A stretch of 64,000 nucleotides of DNA from Pristionchus mayeri (GCA_036245805.1 BTRK01000002.1:39414661-39478660); one strand, 5' to 3'. Positions 42,979-55,800 are shown, numbered from the stretch's first letter. The notes: generated by a model not told the origin, from the letters alone. A program made the numbers and translations.

Positions 42979-45394
42979 ATGGACCACGCTCATCATCATC
43001 ACGATCATGCAGGACATGATCACGCTGCGATGGGTGAGAATTGATTTAGGATTGTTCGCAAGAATTCATCTCATCGTTATTAGTGTTCTCTCCAAAATAA
43101 ACTATTCTTCACCTAGATGCGGCAATAGATAAAGAACAATGTATTGTGGATAATCCAATAAATATCGGCATAATTTCGTTTTAAAATTTTTATAAATAAA
43201 TGCGTTTTCAGACTCGACCACAGCCTCGATTCCTACTACCACAGGACCGATGCAGATGGACATGAGCGGCATGGGCCACGATCACTCCGCGCACTCCATG
43301 TGAGTTTCAAGCGATATTTTCTCACTGATAACTACTAACTGGTATGATACCACTCTCTTCACAGATTGATAGTCACATACCCCCCGATCACAAAGAACGT
43401 GACAACCGCAAAACATAATTGAAGACAAATTACTTCTGTTGAGTTTCAACGTGCACATTTATGATTTTGATGAATATCATTGTTGCTAGTATTTACCCGA
43501 GGAGCATTACCCGAGGACGCTAACTAATACACAATCTTGTCATGGGAATACAATACTATATTGTAGGAGCCACTCCATGTCCTTCCATGGCGGACTCAAG
43601 GAGGTCGTGTTATTTCAGTTCTGGCAGACCATGAGCCCGCTCAGTAAGTTATGTGGCTCTTTGCGAATAACGTGGTACGTGTCGTTTATCATGGGACGTA
43701 ACATGATAAATGATACGTACTAGATGATACGTAATACGTACCACGCATAGGACACGTAACACGTTATTCTCACAGAGCCGTTTTTTCGAAGCATTATGCA
43801 AAAAAATGCTCAAAGAAGAGTTCGAGAATTGCTACGACGGTCTCTTAATTGTATACATTTCATTTCGCAACTTGACCGCTTGTGAGAATATTTGAAGCGA
43901 GTAGACGAAGGCTTATTTATCGAATACTAGTTTTAATAGGAACAGGAAATGCTAAGAAATTGGTAGCGTAACGATATTTATATCGCGGAACTCGGAAGTA
44001 ATAGGACACCTACCATGAGAACAAACGAAAACGCGTGAAACTTGGCACGGGTTGAATCGAATCCAGCTCCCGCTTTTTCCTGCATTGAAATCGATCGGGG
44101 TAAGGAGAAACTCGATGTTCCGCCGGATCGAATTTGTTCCCTTCAGCATCTCATTTGTTATCTTTGATATTATTACTGTTCTCCTAGCGGTTTACTATAT
44201 GTGGATACAATTGGTGTAGCCACTACAAATCTACAGCTTGCTTCGTTACTACTCTTTCATTCTGTCGATCGCTTGCTTCCCTGGATTGCAAAATTCTACC
44301 AACATTATTGCATTTTTGAATATATTTTTTAATTATTAGTAATGCTGGTAAATGTTTTATTCAATGATGTTGATCGTCCATTTCCAGGCATGATTCTCTC
44401 CTGCATCGTCGTCGTCCTTCTGTGCTTCGTGATGGAGGCCACGAGATGGTCGAGGATGAAGAGAGAGGCGGTGAATAAGATGAGAAACGCCTCGGGAAGG
44501 TAATTTTAGCTGATAATTCACATTTCTTGATAATGTTATGGGTTTGTGAACAAAAAAGCAAAGGTTCCAATACACATGTTGAATGCAATCATTATTGATA
44601 TTTTGGTGAAAAACAATTGCAACTGAATATGTCGTTCAAACTTTTTTTTACAAATGGTGTCGTCAATCCGATTATTTGACCACTGACAGCTTTGAGCCAT
44701 TCGCAAAACTAACAAATAGAATGTCGATTATGCATGCCTATCCGTTTCTCTCGTTTGTATACTAATGTGAATGGAGAAGCCGGCGAGAATTATCATTTGT
44801 TTTCTAAACTTTCCTTTTTTTGAAACCTATTTTAAACACAATCAATAAAGACTGGAAGTACTTTCCGAATTTGAATGAAATTATTCAATTATGATCTTTG
44901 ATCTCTCTCAGCCCGGTGACTCCACATCGTCTGATTGACGCCTGCCTCCACGCAGTCCAACTCACGATCTCCTACCTGCTCATGCTCGTATTCATGACCT
45001 TCAACGTCTGGCTGTGTGCGGCGACAGTGGTGGGAGAGGTGGGCGACGATTACTAATTACCACTCTTGTTGAAATTTTGACGAGGTGTACTAGGGCGATG
45101 ATTACTAATTACTATTTGTGTTTAAATTTCGAATTATTGTGAATGATCGACTATTACTAATCCCCATTGTTGTCGGGAATTGGACTTTGTGTACTGCAAT
45201 GCTTAGTAATTATAATGATTGTTGAAATAACGAAGTGGTGTATGAAGGCGACGATTACTAATTAGCATTATTGCCAAAATTTCTACGTGGCGTACGAAGC
45301 CGACGTTTCACAGGTTATCGCCCGTCTTCTCTTCACCTGCTTCCTCCCTATCGAAGGAGAGCAGGCCGGAGCCGATACTTCATGCTGTAACTAG
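42979..45394 (+). CDS. CTR-family copper transporter
   Basis: Six exons in phase: 42979-43033, 43212-43299, 43567-43643, 44388-44499, 44912-45038 and 45314-45394, giving 179 residues. The N-terminus is His- and Met-rich (MDHAHHHHDHAGHDHA, MQMDMSGMGHDHS), the extracellular copper-collecting region of CTR proteins. Helix 1 covers KEVVLFQFW...SMILSCIVVVLLCFVME. Helix 2 contains the pore signature MxxxM (MLVFMTFNVWL). Helix 3 is AATVVGEVIARLLFTCFL. A CC pair sits near the C-terminus, as in the cytosolic HCH/CC tails of the family. CTR proteins form trimers that import Cu(I) across the plasma membrane. The GxxxG usual in helix 3 is not evident. A tandem repeat fills intron 5 and a hairpin lies in intron 3. 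Length fits the family (150-200). Confidence 0.92.
43648..43775. repeat. Hairpin in intron 3 of the copper transporter gene
   Basis: 'ggctctttgcgaataacgtg' pairs imperfectly with 'cacgttattctcacagagcc', and 'ggtacgtgtc' with related inner 'acgtacc' motifs; several ACGT-containing units repeat inside. It is probably a small fold-back repeat. Confidence 0.55.
45039..45313. repeat. Degenerate tandem repeat filling intron 5 of the copper transporter gene
   Basis: Four to five imperfect units of roughly 60-70 bp, each containing 'cgattactaatta' followed by 'ttgttgaaatt' and 'gtgtac/gtgtat'. The repeat occupies nearly the whole intron. Confidence 0.65.
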
Positions 45395-45739
45395 AAGGTA
45401 GTATCGAGATTGATCTCTGATCTTTGATATTACGTAGAGTGAAATCTAAATATTGCATTGTGATACCAAGCCGTAACCATTCCACACTGTAACTTATGAA
45501 GTACGATAAAGTATATTATATTTACGGTGAAATTTACATGCAAGGAGTGATGTCACCAAACATAACCGATTTCTCGTGCCCCTATTATCACGTGAAATTT
45601 TTCCCCATTTGATTTGCATGTTTATATTAACTAGTAAAGATAAGGAAAATACATCGATAGACAAATTAAGATGTTTGTATAATCGCATTATTGAGGTGGG
45701 ACGCTTCCGATCAATGCTCTAGTCAAAATTCGTGCAGTT

Positions 45740-47157
45740 CTATGAGCCATCAGATGGTGAAAAGTCGAAAGCTTCTCCAGTTTCCTTCATAACGTCACCC
45801 TCATCTTTGTCGTCCATCCATTCATTTTCCACTTTCGGTGACAGAGCGTGACGAGGTTCCTGTGATGAAGATTTCAATTTATTCGTTTACCTCTAAATTA
45901 TAGAAATACTTACAAAATGATGTAATACAAACAATGAATATTTAAGCAAACCTGTAAGCGGTAACTGCCGTCCTGAGAATTCGACACTTGGACAATTGCA
46001 ATACTTCCGTGCACGTCAGTTTCTGAAATGTCAGCGAAAACTTGTCAAAACTTTAGTTTGGATATTTTTCAATTAGAAACATATTATTAACGCGTTTCTT
46101 TAATTGCTCACTCGCACGCTTTTTCTTGATGTGCTTCCTCATGGCTGAGGCATGCGAGAATCTCTTCGGACAGGCAGGGCAGGAAAGGGACTTCTTCGCT
46201 GTACATGTGTCATATTTATCATTTGAAGCAAAATGAAGCAATGAAAACGACCAAGTTGTGTATGCTTATAACTTTGTATGCTTGTAGATTGAAATCATAC
46301 CAATATGAGTCCTCTCGTGCTCCTTCAAAGATTGTTTCGATGTAAATCTGCCACCGCACTGCTCGCATTTAAATGGACGCTTTAGCTTTGCCTGTTCAGG
46401 ATCGTTATAATCTGAAATTTTATCTGTGTTTAAAGACATTTAAATATTGCTTTTATAATTTTTTTAAAATTATTAATATCACAAGTAATGATTACAAATG
46501 CAGTCACGTAATTGAATTCTGGCGTTCAAAGTCCCATTCATGATCTTACCAAGATGTGTCCGTTTGTGAGAAAGATAATACGAGGAGCAGAGCAACTTGT
46601 CGCACACATCGCATTTGAAGCTTCTGCTAGGGTCATCAAGTGCTAAAGTGAGTACAACATATTTTTATTTTAATAAATATTTATTAAATTTAAAAAAAAC
46701 AACTAACGCAAATGATTTGTCTTATGTTTTGTCAATTGATACGAATGAGAAAAGCGTTTATCGCACTCATCGCAGTTGAACGATTTTCGAGATACTTCCG
46801 CTACTAAACAGACTGATCACAAATAAAACATTTTCTAAAAAAATGCATGTTTGATAAACAAACGTTTTGTTGAAACATTACAGTAGCAAAATATAGGTTT
46901 GTATTTATTATTACTCACCATTATGCAAACGCTTGTGTAATTTTGCTGCGCTCTGGGAACTGGCCACTTTTCCACATATTTCACATCTATACTTCATTTT
47001 GCGAGGGTCATTATCATCTTAAAATAATATTTCCCATTACTGTTTCTCGATAATAACAAACCGAAATGCGTATTCTCATGTCTTTTGCGATTTCACGAAT
47101 TACTAAATCTTTTGCCGCAGTGATTGCATGCATATGGTCGCATTTCTTCTTCGTCAT
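45740..47157 (-). CDS. C2H2 zinc-finger protein, one finger per exon, with a premature stop in the first visible finger
   Basis: Exons 47157-47062, 47017-46919, 46803-46708, 46642-46550, 46411-46301 and 46198-46112 each carry one C2H2 finger (for example CEICGKVA...H...H, CDECDKRF...H...H, CEQCGGRF...H...H). Exons 46022-45952 and 45859-45740 give a tail ending FDFSPSDGS and stop. The finger exons are all multiples of three, so introns interrupt at the same phase. Such proteins normally bind DNA as transcription regulators. The most 5' finger (CNHCGKRFSNS) contains an in-frame TGA at 47,093-47,095 before its His pair. Either translation starts later, or this allele is damaged, or that exon is skipped. 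No start exon was found upstream; the next 600 bp are repeat-like and then the LINE begins. Confidence 0.8.
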
Positions 47158-47961
47158 CTGAAAACAATATAATTACTCTTTTATTCCGATAATTTGGAAG
47201 ACGGAGGTCACTCGACCCCGTATACGCCCTCCTTGACTCTGCCCTAACACAGTTTTTACGCGAGCGCGAGCACGTAAAATGACGCGAGCACGTGTAATGA
47301 GATACAATGACGTTGATTAGTCCGACAAACGTGCCAAAAGATCGACTGAGTCCTTTGTTCTCTACTTTTCTAAAGTGAAACTCATTTCAATTCCTCGTTT
47401 TTCGTGATTTCGGCGGAAGAATCACGCACAAAATTGATCATAACAAAAAAGCGGATATCAGAAACCTCTGACATACCATTCGAAAAATGATCCTCTCGTC
47501 AGAGCGCATCTTTCTATCCCAAATCCAGCTTCCACTTTTCCCTTGTATTCGAGAACATAATTTTCACCAAATTTGCATAAAATATTTTTTAATTTTAAAA
47601 TTTCTTCGAAATATGCGTGACCGGATTCACCGCCTGTACAAATTTGACCCATTTGAATTTGAAATTTGACCCATCCTGACAAATTTCCTGACAAAAAGAC
47701 AAGATGACAAATTTGACCCATCCTGGACCCCTTCCCTTCCTCATGACCCCTTCCCTTCCTTGACCGAGAGAGGTCGCGGCCTCTCGGTCTCTCGTGTGCT
47801 TCTTATAGACTTGTCATAGCGAGTTTTCCAAGCTGTTAGACAGTGCTGCACTTGCGATCAGCGAGGAAGTGAAGGGTCCCGACCGGGATTAGGGCAGCGA
47901 TAGGCTTCGCACCCACATACGCGTCTTTCTTTCTTCCCCCTGTATCTCCTCCCCCTTCCAC

Positions 47962-48927
47962 ATGACTGCTCCAGTCTCTATCGACCTGCTGTACGACCTT
48001 ATGGTCGCACAGCAGAAGCAGATGGGCGACCTGACGTCTCTGGTCAGATTCCTTGTGGATAGACTCTCCCAGTCGACAACTGTGGATACGGTGACGACTG
48101 GGGTCATCGCCGCCCTCAATCAGAGGAGTACGGTGGATGAGAAGGCCAAACGATGTGTCCTCGTCAACGTTTCGGAGTGCGAATCTGTCGAGGAGACTGA
48201 GGAGAACGATCGAAAGATCATCTCGTTGATCCTCGACACAATCAACAGCACTCAATTGGATCAGGTTCGTGCTGAGATCTCTTTTCACAGACATCCTCCT
48301 ACTCGCCCCGTCGGAAGGACCTCGTCGAGAATCATCAAGATCGGTTTCCCCTCAGTCGAGTCCAGAGATTTGTTCTTCAACGAGGCAGTCAGAGTCAGGT
48401 GCGGTAGGATCACTGGCAGTCCCCGCGCTTTCCTCCGTGGTGATTACACTAAGGCACAGCTTGAGACTGATCGTAGACTGCGTAGTGAAGTTAGAGATCT
48501 GAACTCCTCCGCCTGTGAGATTCAGTACACTGTTAGGGATTTCCGTATTGTCAGAATGAGATTCCCCAAGCCCCTCCCTGGGGGTGTCCCCCATAATACT
48601 GCACAGCCCTTCTCCTCTACTGCACATAGAGGAAGATCAAGGAACAGAAGCACAGCCAACACTCGAGGTAGAGGCGGATCCAGAGGCGGCTCAGTCTCAG
48701 GCAGCAAAGGAGGGAGCAAGAAGAGGAAGGGAGACGATCTAGAAGGACGGTCAGGTACCCAAAAGAGCAGCCGATCTGAGCTGGGTACGGTAGTGGAGGT
48801 TAATTCCCCACAGTCTCTGTCTCTTTCTGCTTCCTCTCCCCCTCCCTCTTCCTCACTCTCATTTGATCCTCCATACAAACAGCCTCATGTCTCTCCTAAG
48901 ATTTGCTACCTCGTTCCCCGCGAATAG
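47962..48927 (+). CDS. LINE ORF1 protein (nucleic-acid chaperone type), intact
   Basis: One uninterrupted frame of 321 residues from ATG 47962. An N-terminal helix with heptad-like spacing (LLYDLMVAQQKQMGDLTSL) suits coiled-coil self-association. A central region (CVLVNVSECESVEE ... IIKIGFPSVESRDLFF) looks like the RRM-type fold seen in ORF1 proteins of this group. The C-terminal third is Arg/Gly/Lys-rich (RGRSRNRSTANTRGRGGSRG), suited to RNA binding. ORF1 proteins package the element RNA. Its end overlaps the likely start of ORF2 in another frame. No Cys/His knuckle is present. Confidence 0.75.
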   Translation: MTAPVSIDLLYDLMVAQQKQMGDLTSLVRFLVDRLSQSTTVDTVTTGVIAALNQRSTVDEKAKRCVLVNVSECESVEETEENDRKIISLILDTINSTQLDQVRAEISFHRHPPTRPVGRTSSRIIKIGFPSVESRDLFFNEAVRVRCGRITGSPRAFLRGDYTKAQLETDRRLRSEVRDLNSSACEIQYTVRDFRIVRMRFPKPLPGGVPHNTAQPFSSTAHRGRSRNRSTANTRGRGGSRGGSVSGSKGGSKKRKGDDLEGRSGTQKSSRSELGTVVEVNSPQSLSLSASSPPPSSSLSFDPPYKQPHVSPKICYLVPRE

Positions 48928-51882
48928 GGACTGACTCTCGAGGCACCCATACTACCCTTTTCCGTTTCCTCCCCTTCTCATGGATCCGAGTCAGCCGAGA
49001 ATCCCTGCCCATCTCTATTGCCTTCTTACTCTCATCCCTCCCCTCTTCCCATCCCCATCTCTGCACCCTCCTCCCCTGCTCTCTTTCCTCCCCTTCCCCG
49101 CTCTTTCTCTGCACTCTCTCCTCACTCAGTAGTCTCTCCTTTCTGCACTTCCCCACGCTCGTCCCTCACTGCTCTTTCCTTAACGCCCGTTCTCTCTCTA
49201 ATAAGATTGATATGATAGGCCAATTCATCCGCGATTCTTTCTCTGTAGTGTTCATTACTGAAACCTGGGCAACTCCTGATACACTAACTGACAATATGAT
49301 GTCTTTCGATCGTTTCTCTGTGTTCCGCTCTGATCGCGATTCCTCCACTCGTGGCGGCGGCTGCGCAATTCTCATTGATCGAGCCATCCCGTCATATTTA
49401 GTCACTTCTCGTTCTTTCTCTATCTATTGCCAGGTTGTTATATGTAGCTCTCGCATTATGGCTAACTCGCCCACTCTATTAGTATGCATCTATAGAAGTC
49501 CGTCTTGCTCTATGGACTCTTTCGTAGAATGTCTTGACTACCTCCACGATTTTCTCTCTAGTGATTCTACCCATGCCGTTATTTGTGGTGACCTTAATTG
49601 TGGCGACTTAGACTGGATCAATCAATCTGCTTTCTCTCCCCATAGTAATGCCTCTCCATTTCTCTATATCTTCCTCCTTGCTACAATTGATTACCGAACC
49701 CACTAGGAACGATAAGATACTTGACATCTAACCTCGCCTAATCTCTCGTGCTAGTGTAGAGCCACCTCTACCCACCCTTGACCACAATCTTGTTACCTTT
49801 GACCTCGTTGGCTCCCTTCCTTCTCCCTCCGACCCCCCTAGACGCGATTTCTCTCGTGCTAAGTGGGAGGCGATTAATACCCACCTTTCGTCATTTGACT
49901 GGGTTGCGCTTTTCTCGCCTAGTAATGATCCAAACTACCTTTACGACACGTTCTGTAGCATCATTCACAATCTCATCGACACCTTTGTCCCCTTTATCAA
50001 GCCATCCTCTACGCGATCCCTCCTCTCTAACAAAACAAAGAGACTCATTCATAAATGTCGTAATCTTTTCCGTCGTCGTAGAACCATAGGTACTGAGCCC
50101 TTCCTCCGCGCAAGTAAACTTCTGCGTAAGAGCTTCCGAGAAACAGCCAAATTAACCGAATTGAAGCTGGTAAAATCTCGCAATCTACGTGCTTTTTACC
50201 GTCTCGCGTCCGATAGAATAAAAGATGAATCCCCATCTCTCCCCACCCTCATCTCTAACGGTTGCTATCATTCCACTGCCTCTTCCAAAGCGACTGTTCT
50301 CGCTGAAACTTTCCGTGCTTCCTTTTCTAAAAGAATTAATTCCCACGTATTGCAAACATTACCTTTTACTGATCGATCTATTGATTTCGTTGACATTGAC
50401 CTTGTATCTCTTCACAAGATAGTTAAATCCCTCCCTTCTCGTAATTCAACTTCCCCTGATTTTCTACCGTATGTGTTCCTCAAGAACACTGCTGATAATA
50501 TTTTCGTTCCTCTTTCTCTTCTTTTTCACCGATTCTAACTTCTTGGTATTTGCCCCTCCATTTGGAAGACCGCTTTCGTCCGCGCAGTTTACAAGCGTAA
50601 GGGTCCCAAAAGCGATCCTTCCTCCTATCGACCCATCTCACTTACGTGCTCCTCCTCTAAAGTGTTTGAACGAATCATATGCAAAGCGCTTATTGAATAT
50701 CTAACTGCCAACAATCTCATGTGCCCATATTAACACGGGTTTCGCGCTAAACGATCTTGTATGTCATCTCTACTTTCCTCGTTTTCCCATTGGTACAAGG
50801 CCCTTGACAGCAACAAATTCATATCTGTAGCTTTCATTGACTTTAGTAAAGCATTTGATTCTATTCCCATTACCTTGCTCCTACAGAAATGCGCCCTGTT
50901 CGGAATTAATGGTTGCCTTCTCAGATGGATCGCGTCATTCCTTGAGGGTAGAACTCAGTCTGTCATAGTCGATAATAGTTTTTCCCCTCCCTATCCAGTG
51001 ACTTCAGGGGTCCCACAGGGCTCTTGTTTAGGGCCTTTATTGTTTAGTATCTACGTCTCCGATATTTCGCATGTCCTCCCGCCAGGTGTCCACTGCAATA
51101 TCTATGCTGATGACATCAAACTTTACGCTATTAATGACCCGTCGTTGCTACAATCAGCTCTCGATGCTCTCTCTCACTGGTCCCATAAGTGGGGATTATC
51201 CATTTCCACCACGAAAACAGTCATAATGAGAATTGGATCTAGACATCCTACTATAGATTTCACAATTGACAACCATCTTCTTCCTGTCGCCAGCGTATTT
51301 AAAGACCTTGGTGTCTCTTACGATAGTAATCTTTCATTCGATAGTCACATTAAGTCTATTGTTTCTCGATCACGTGCGCGTTGCGCGTATATTACCAGAA
51401 CCTTTTCCTCGCGTAGTCCTAAGCTTTACGCTCGTCTTTTCTCTGTTTATGTTAGACCCATTCTAGAATACGGTAGTGAAGTATGGTCCCCCTCTGATAG
51501 AGAAAGTATCAAGTTAATAGAGAATGTTCAGCTAAAGTTCAGCCAACGAGTTCTCCAGAAGTGCAGGTTGCCCCCGACCGACTACGATAATCGACTGCGC
51601 AGCCTCGGCCTCACCTCCCTCGAGAGCCGCAGAAGAATCATCGATTTGTGTTGTACGTATAAAATTGTTCATAGAGAGTTAGAGTTAGAAGAAGACTTTT
51701 TCCTTCGCCCTTCTAGTATTAGACCCTTCCGTCGTAATTGTATCCAGTTAAAAAAACACCGCTTTAATAGGTCATCTCTAAATAATTTCCTCTGCAATCG
51801 TGTAGTCAATAGTTGGAATTCCCTTTCTAACAATGTTATATTATCCAGTAATGCCATGATTTTCCGTAAAAAGCTTGTTTAG
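48903..51882 (+). pseudogene. LINE ORF2 (AP endonuclease and reverse transcriptase), one frameshift and three stops
   Basis: The frame from about 48,903 to 49,680 contains the endonuclease motifs FLNARSLSNKID, FITETWATPD, YRSPSCSMD and CGDLNCGDLDW. The coding frame then shifts by one between about 49,660 and 49,684. It continues (LITEPTRNDKILDI, LDHNLVTFDL) to 51,882 with stops at 49,729, 50,536 and 50,731. RT motifs are YKRKGPKSDPSSYRPISLT, FIDFSKAFDSI, SGVPQGSCLGPLLFSIY and YADDIKLYA, all recognisable. The protein would nick DNA and prime reverse transcription; this copy is inactive. Confidence 0.92.
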
Positions 51883-52024
51883 TTCGTTTAGTTCACCTTT
51901 CCCTCACTTCTTTGTTGCCTAGTTGCGACATCGTATCTCATGTTTTCCGTTGCTTACGTGATCCTCGCCTATTTTCTTGTGCCAATAACATGATAAATTT
52001 ATTATTATTATTATTATTAAAAAT

Positions 52025-52215
52025 TTCAAGTAAATCGGTCAGATAGTTATTGAGTTATTGAGGAAAAACGAAATCCGAATTGCTTGCAGCCCGGCTGCAC
52101 CGGTCGGTTTGGTGCAAAATGAAGTATACCACGATGATCAGCACCCTCGAAAACCCATTCCCCGATTTTTCGAAATTTTGATGCGCCAGCCCTTTTCGGC
52201 AACCGGCCTCATATA
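52025..52215 (-). repeat. Diverged relative of the 3.9-4.7 kb fold-back element
   Basis: Contains 'gcagcccggctgcaccggtcggtttggtgcaaaat' in sections and 'gcaccctcgaaaacccattccccgatttttcgaaa'. These match in reverse complement the outer arm of the 3.9 kb element and its left flank (3,840-3,960). It directly abuts the LINE tail, so the LINE may have inserted next to it. Confidence 0.55.
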
Positions 52216-52829
52216 TAATTTTTAAAATTTGTAAATATTAAAACTCATATTTGTAATAAAAAAATATTTGTAATGAGTTTTTTTTTCAATCAGAAGACTG
52301 GCAAATATCAATGTATCGCTCGATTACCTATTTGCTATTCGATGCTCCTTCCTTGTCAACATCGCTGTCCAAACCGTTGTCGTCCTCATTTGAAGCGAGT
52401 GTGAAGGACAGGGTTGCATTATCATTTTCGGTTTCGAATTTCACTTACCCTCTGGAACCTCTTCCCCGCTCTCTCCTCAAAGGTTCGATTAGATATAGAG
52501 AGTGGAAGTATCGCCAGAGGGTACGAATAACGCGAATACGATCCTTTAACCATACTGAGCCGTATGAAAAAGAAAGAATGTGAGAGAGAGTGACACGGAA
52601 AAGAGCAAGAAAGGTGAGCGGTGCTCTTAATGGGTTTATGTGAACTGTCACGAAGAAATGGCTCAAGATGATTCATAGGATAGTGTCGTTCAACTTTCGG
52701 TGTGAATAAGCTGACCCTTGGCAAAATTATCGAGGTGGTATGGGAAGCATTCAGCAAAAGTTTCTGATTACAGTTTCACTACCTGAAGACAAAGATTAAC
52801 ATGTTGAACAACAAAAGTTATGATAATAA

Positions 52830-55800
52830 TCAAATAGTTTGGCGCCAATACTGATGTTCCAAAATTTCTGCACAACTTGGTCGGTTAATGCTTTCTTTTG
52901 CTGTCATCAATCGGACGAACTGAAACAGAAAACGATCATGATAATACGAAAATAAGAATCGTACCCCGTCTAAATATTTAGGAGTCATGTCATCTTGTTG
53001 TCCCTTACGAAAGTTGTCAAAGGCCTGGAATGAGCATGTATAAAAACATAAACTTCCAAAAAAAAACACTATACTCCACCTTCACTTTATCCTCATAGTC
53101 AATCACTGTGCAAAGTTCGAAGAAAATGAGTCCGAGCGTGAACACATCCGACTTAGTGCTCACTGTACCCATGCATCCACTCTGTTAAGAAATTTTTTTT
53201 TAAATACAATTTGTTTACATTATCAGGGTACTACCTGCTCGGGGCTGTAATAAACTTTTGTCCCAGCCTCGTTGTGAGCCGTAGATCGCTCCCGTCCGTT
53301 TACCATCTTTTGCTCGACAATAATGCCCATATCACAGATTTTGAGAACGTCTCCATCACAGAAGAGGATATTAGGGGGCTGTAATTCAACTTATCATTTC
53401 CCTGTTTTTCAGTTATTTTTTTTCCAAATTGGCGTCTGAAAATCCCGTTCTTTACCTTAAGGTCTCGATGAATTAATTTCTTGGAGTGAATATACTTGAC
53501 TCCTTCGACTATTTGTTTGAACATTAGATTCACCCGACTGAGTGCACGTGATTCAGAAGTTTTGTTATTGTTGAGCCAAGTTGCAAGTGAATAATAGCAC
53601 AACTGAAACCATCGCGAAATTATAAGAAAACACTATTAAAACGCAGTCTCCGTGAGAACGTCAGATTCCGGAGTGGAAGTGGCACAATCGTTGAAAGTCA
53701 TCCAATGAAGCTCAAACTTTAGGGTTAGAGTGCCTATGGGTGGGACACACTTCAGCCAAAAAACTAGACCAAAAAGTTTATCTTTGAACTTTGGAATCCG
53801 AAATTTTCAAAGTGATTTTAGCCCTGCGTGTTACACATCATTCGAAAGAGCATAAAAAGTTATGTCAGAATCCACATTTTCAATACAGTAGAGCCAATGG
53901 TATTCCAGAAAAGTGAGAAAAACTGAAAAATTTGCATGTTTTCAATTTTCAAAAAAATAAAGCACCACTTTCCAACGATTTCCACATCGTGAAAAAATAC
54001 ACCTACCCCACCTACCCCTCCGTTCTAACGGAGACTGCGTTTTAACTCAAAAATGTACCTGCATTTGAATATAGATGAAAAAGCTATTGCAATTGTAGTC
54101 TAGCTGAACGATTATGGTTTGCGTTGAACACATACTAAAAATGCATCTTACTATTTCTCCATTATCCAATCCTTGGGTAGGTTGTTTATCAGATTTCTTA
54201 TCTGATAACATCTTCAAGATGTTTGCGTCCGTATAATTCTGAAAAGTTCATTTCATTCGATTTATTATTGTAATACAAATTTAACCTGCCACATAGGAGG
54301 CGGTTTCTCCACCCATGTGCCGTGGTAGCGCACAATACCAGCGTGGTCAAATCGAGCCATTGCGCGGGCTTCTTCCAACGCCTGATCAACATTTCTGCAA
54401 GAATTGCAATGATGTAATAGCGCTAAAATGGTCCGAAATTATAAAGTTGCCTAATTAAAAGTTGGAAATTGCTTGACATTGCTTTAGACTTTTCCCCGAT
54501 ATCATATCATATCATATCATATTTATCCTGACGTCAGGCACAATGGTCCTGCAGGAGGGTGACTTCAGTGTGGAGGGAATGGGGATCTTCGGTCTCAGAG
54601 CGTCGTTAGGTCAAGGGATGGGATCTTCTTTGGCTTCTCTGGTCAACTGTAGGGACGATCGTGACGGATCTCCGTTGAGCATCGAAGTAGATCATCCTGC
54701 CGCCGAACACCTGACTTGCGCCGGTTAGGAACTCACAACGCAGACAGCGGGGCTTTCTTGACGGTAGATCACTCGAGACGATGGGAATCCGTCCGTGCTC
54801 CTCCTTTTGAAGTGTACCAAGTAGGCGATACTCTCCGGGTTGCCCAAGCTGACGAGAGAGGATTCCCCAAACTTAGGTCGGAAAAGAGCGGGGTCAGGGA
54901 CGACCGCCCATCACGAGCGCTAGAATGGAGAATGGAGAATGGAGAATGGAGAATGGAGAATGGAGAATGGAGAATTAGAATTCCCCGATTAGTCGTTTAA
55001 TTATTTCAAGGGTTCATGAACGTGCGCTAATAGAACTGCAGAGGGGCGGGGCCTCCTCTCTACTTTCTCGCCGGTATCTCACCCGGCATGTATAGAAATC
55101 ACGCACTCTTGCCATTTTGAGCAAGGCTCGATGCGAAGCTCTGCTCCAAGTTTAGGAGATCTGCATACAATCAGGCAGAGCGGGTTCCTCCCACTCCGCT
55201 CTCGTCCCGATTTCGACTCCCTCACCATTATCACTCTTTCGAGGAGTTTTTGTGCCATAAATTGAGCTAGAGATAAGATATCGACGAACGGTAAAACGTA
55301 CGACCTTATTTAGCCTCACAGGGGTACATTATACCCACAATTATCCTTGCCAAAGCAATTCGGTCAACCACCTTGCGGTCTCTACCAATACTTTAAATAC
55401 TTAGCACTGGACAAAGATATCCTAGGGGTGAATTTTTTTCTGTAATTGGATGGCATCGAATTAATGGACACTTGTTGTATCGAAATGTGTGCTGATATTT
55501 GATAGATGATGTAAATCATGTTTAACAAAGCTTACTTAGGATTCACATGAATTCGCTTAACAGCATAGTTCCACTTGTCATCTTTGTTCATTGCTTTAAA
55601 CACTGTTCCTCCTCCTCCACTACCTAGTATCGTCTTAATTTCGAATTCTTCAGAGAACCTGAATAAAAAAATCAGATGCAGATTATGCGGAGGGTATGAA
55701 TTCGATCGCGCTCACCTGGATGAGTATGAGCCGATTCCATTGCTAGGAACCTGTATGAAAAATACTTTTTGTTTCTCTGATAATGCCTTTCGATATTTCA

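Larger units (their letters stand above)
47760..52020 (+). mobile_element. Non-LTR retrotransposon (CR1/jockey-like) with (ATT)n tail
   Basis: Layout: a GC-rich 5' leader with a small hairpin (47,760-47,785), ORF1 (47,962-48,927), then ORF2 with AP-endonuclease and reverse transcriptase. It ends in 'ttattattattattatt' at about 51,996-52,018. The order endonuclease then RT, the YADD box, and the C-terminal R-x-N...WNSL motif fit the CR1/L2/jockey group. I cannot fix the clade without alignment. ORF2 carries one frameshift and three stops. The 5' end is approximate. It lies between the C2H2 and kinase genes. Confidence 0.9.

Noticed and set aside
48522..48878. Minus-strand open frame opposite LINE ORF1
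   Set aside because: Shadow of the Ser/Pro- and Arg/Gly-rich ORF1 coding strand.
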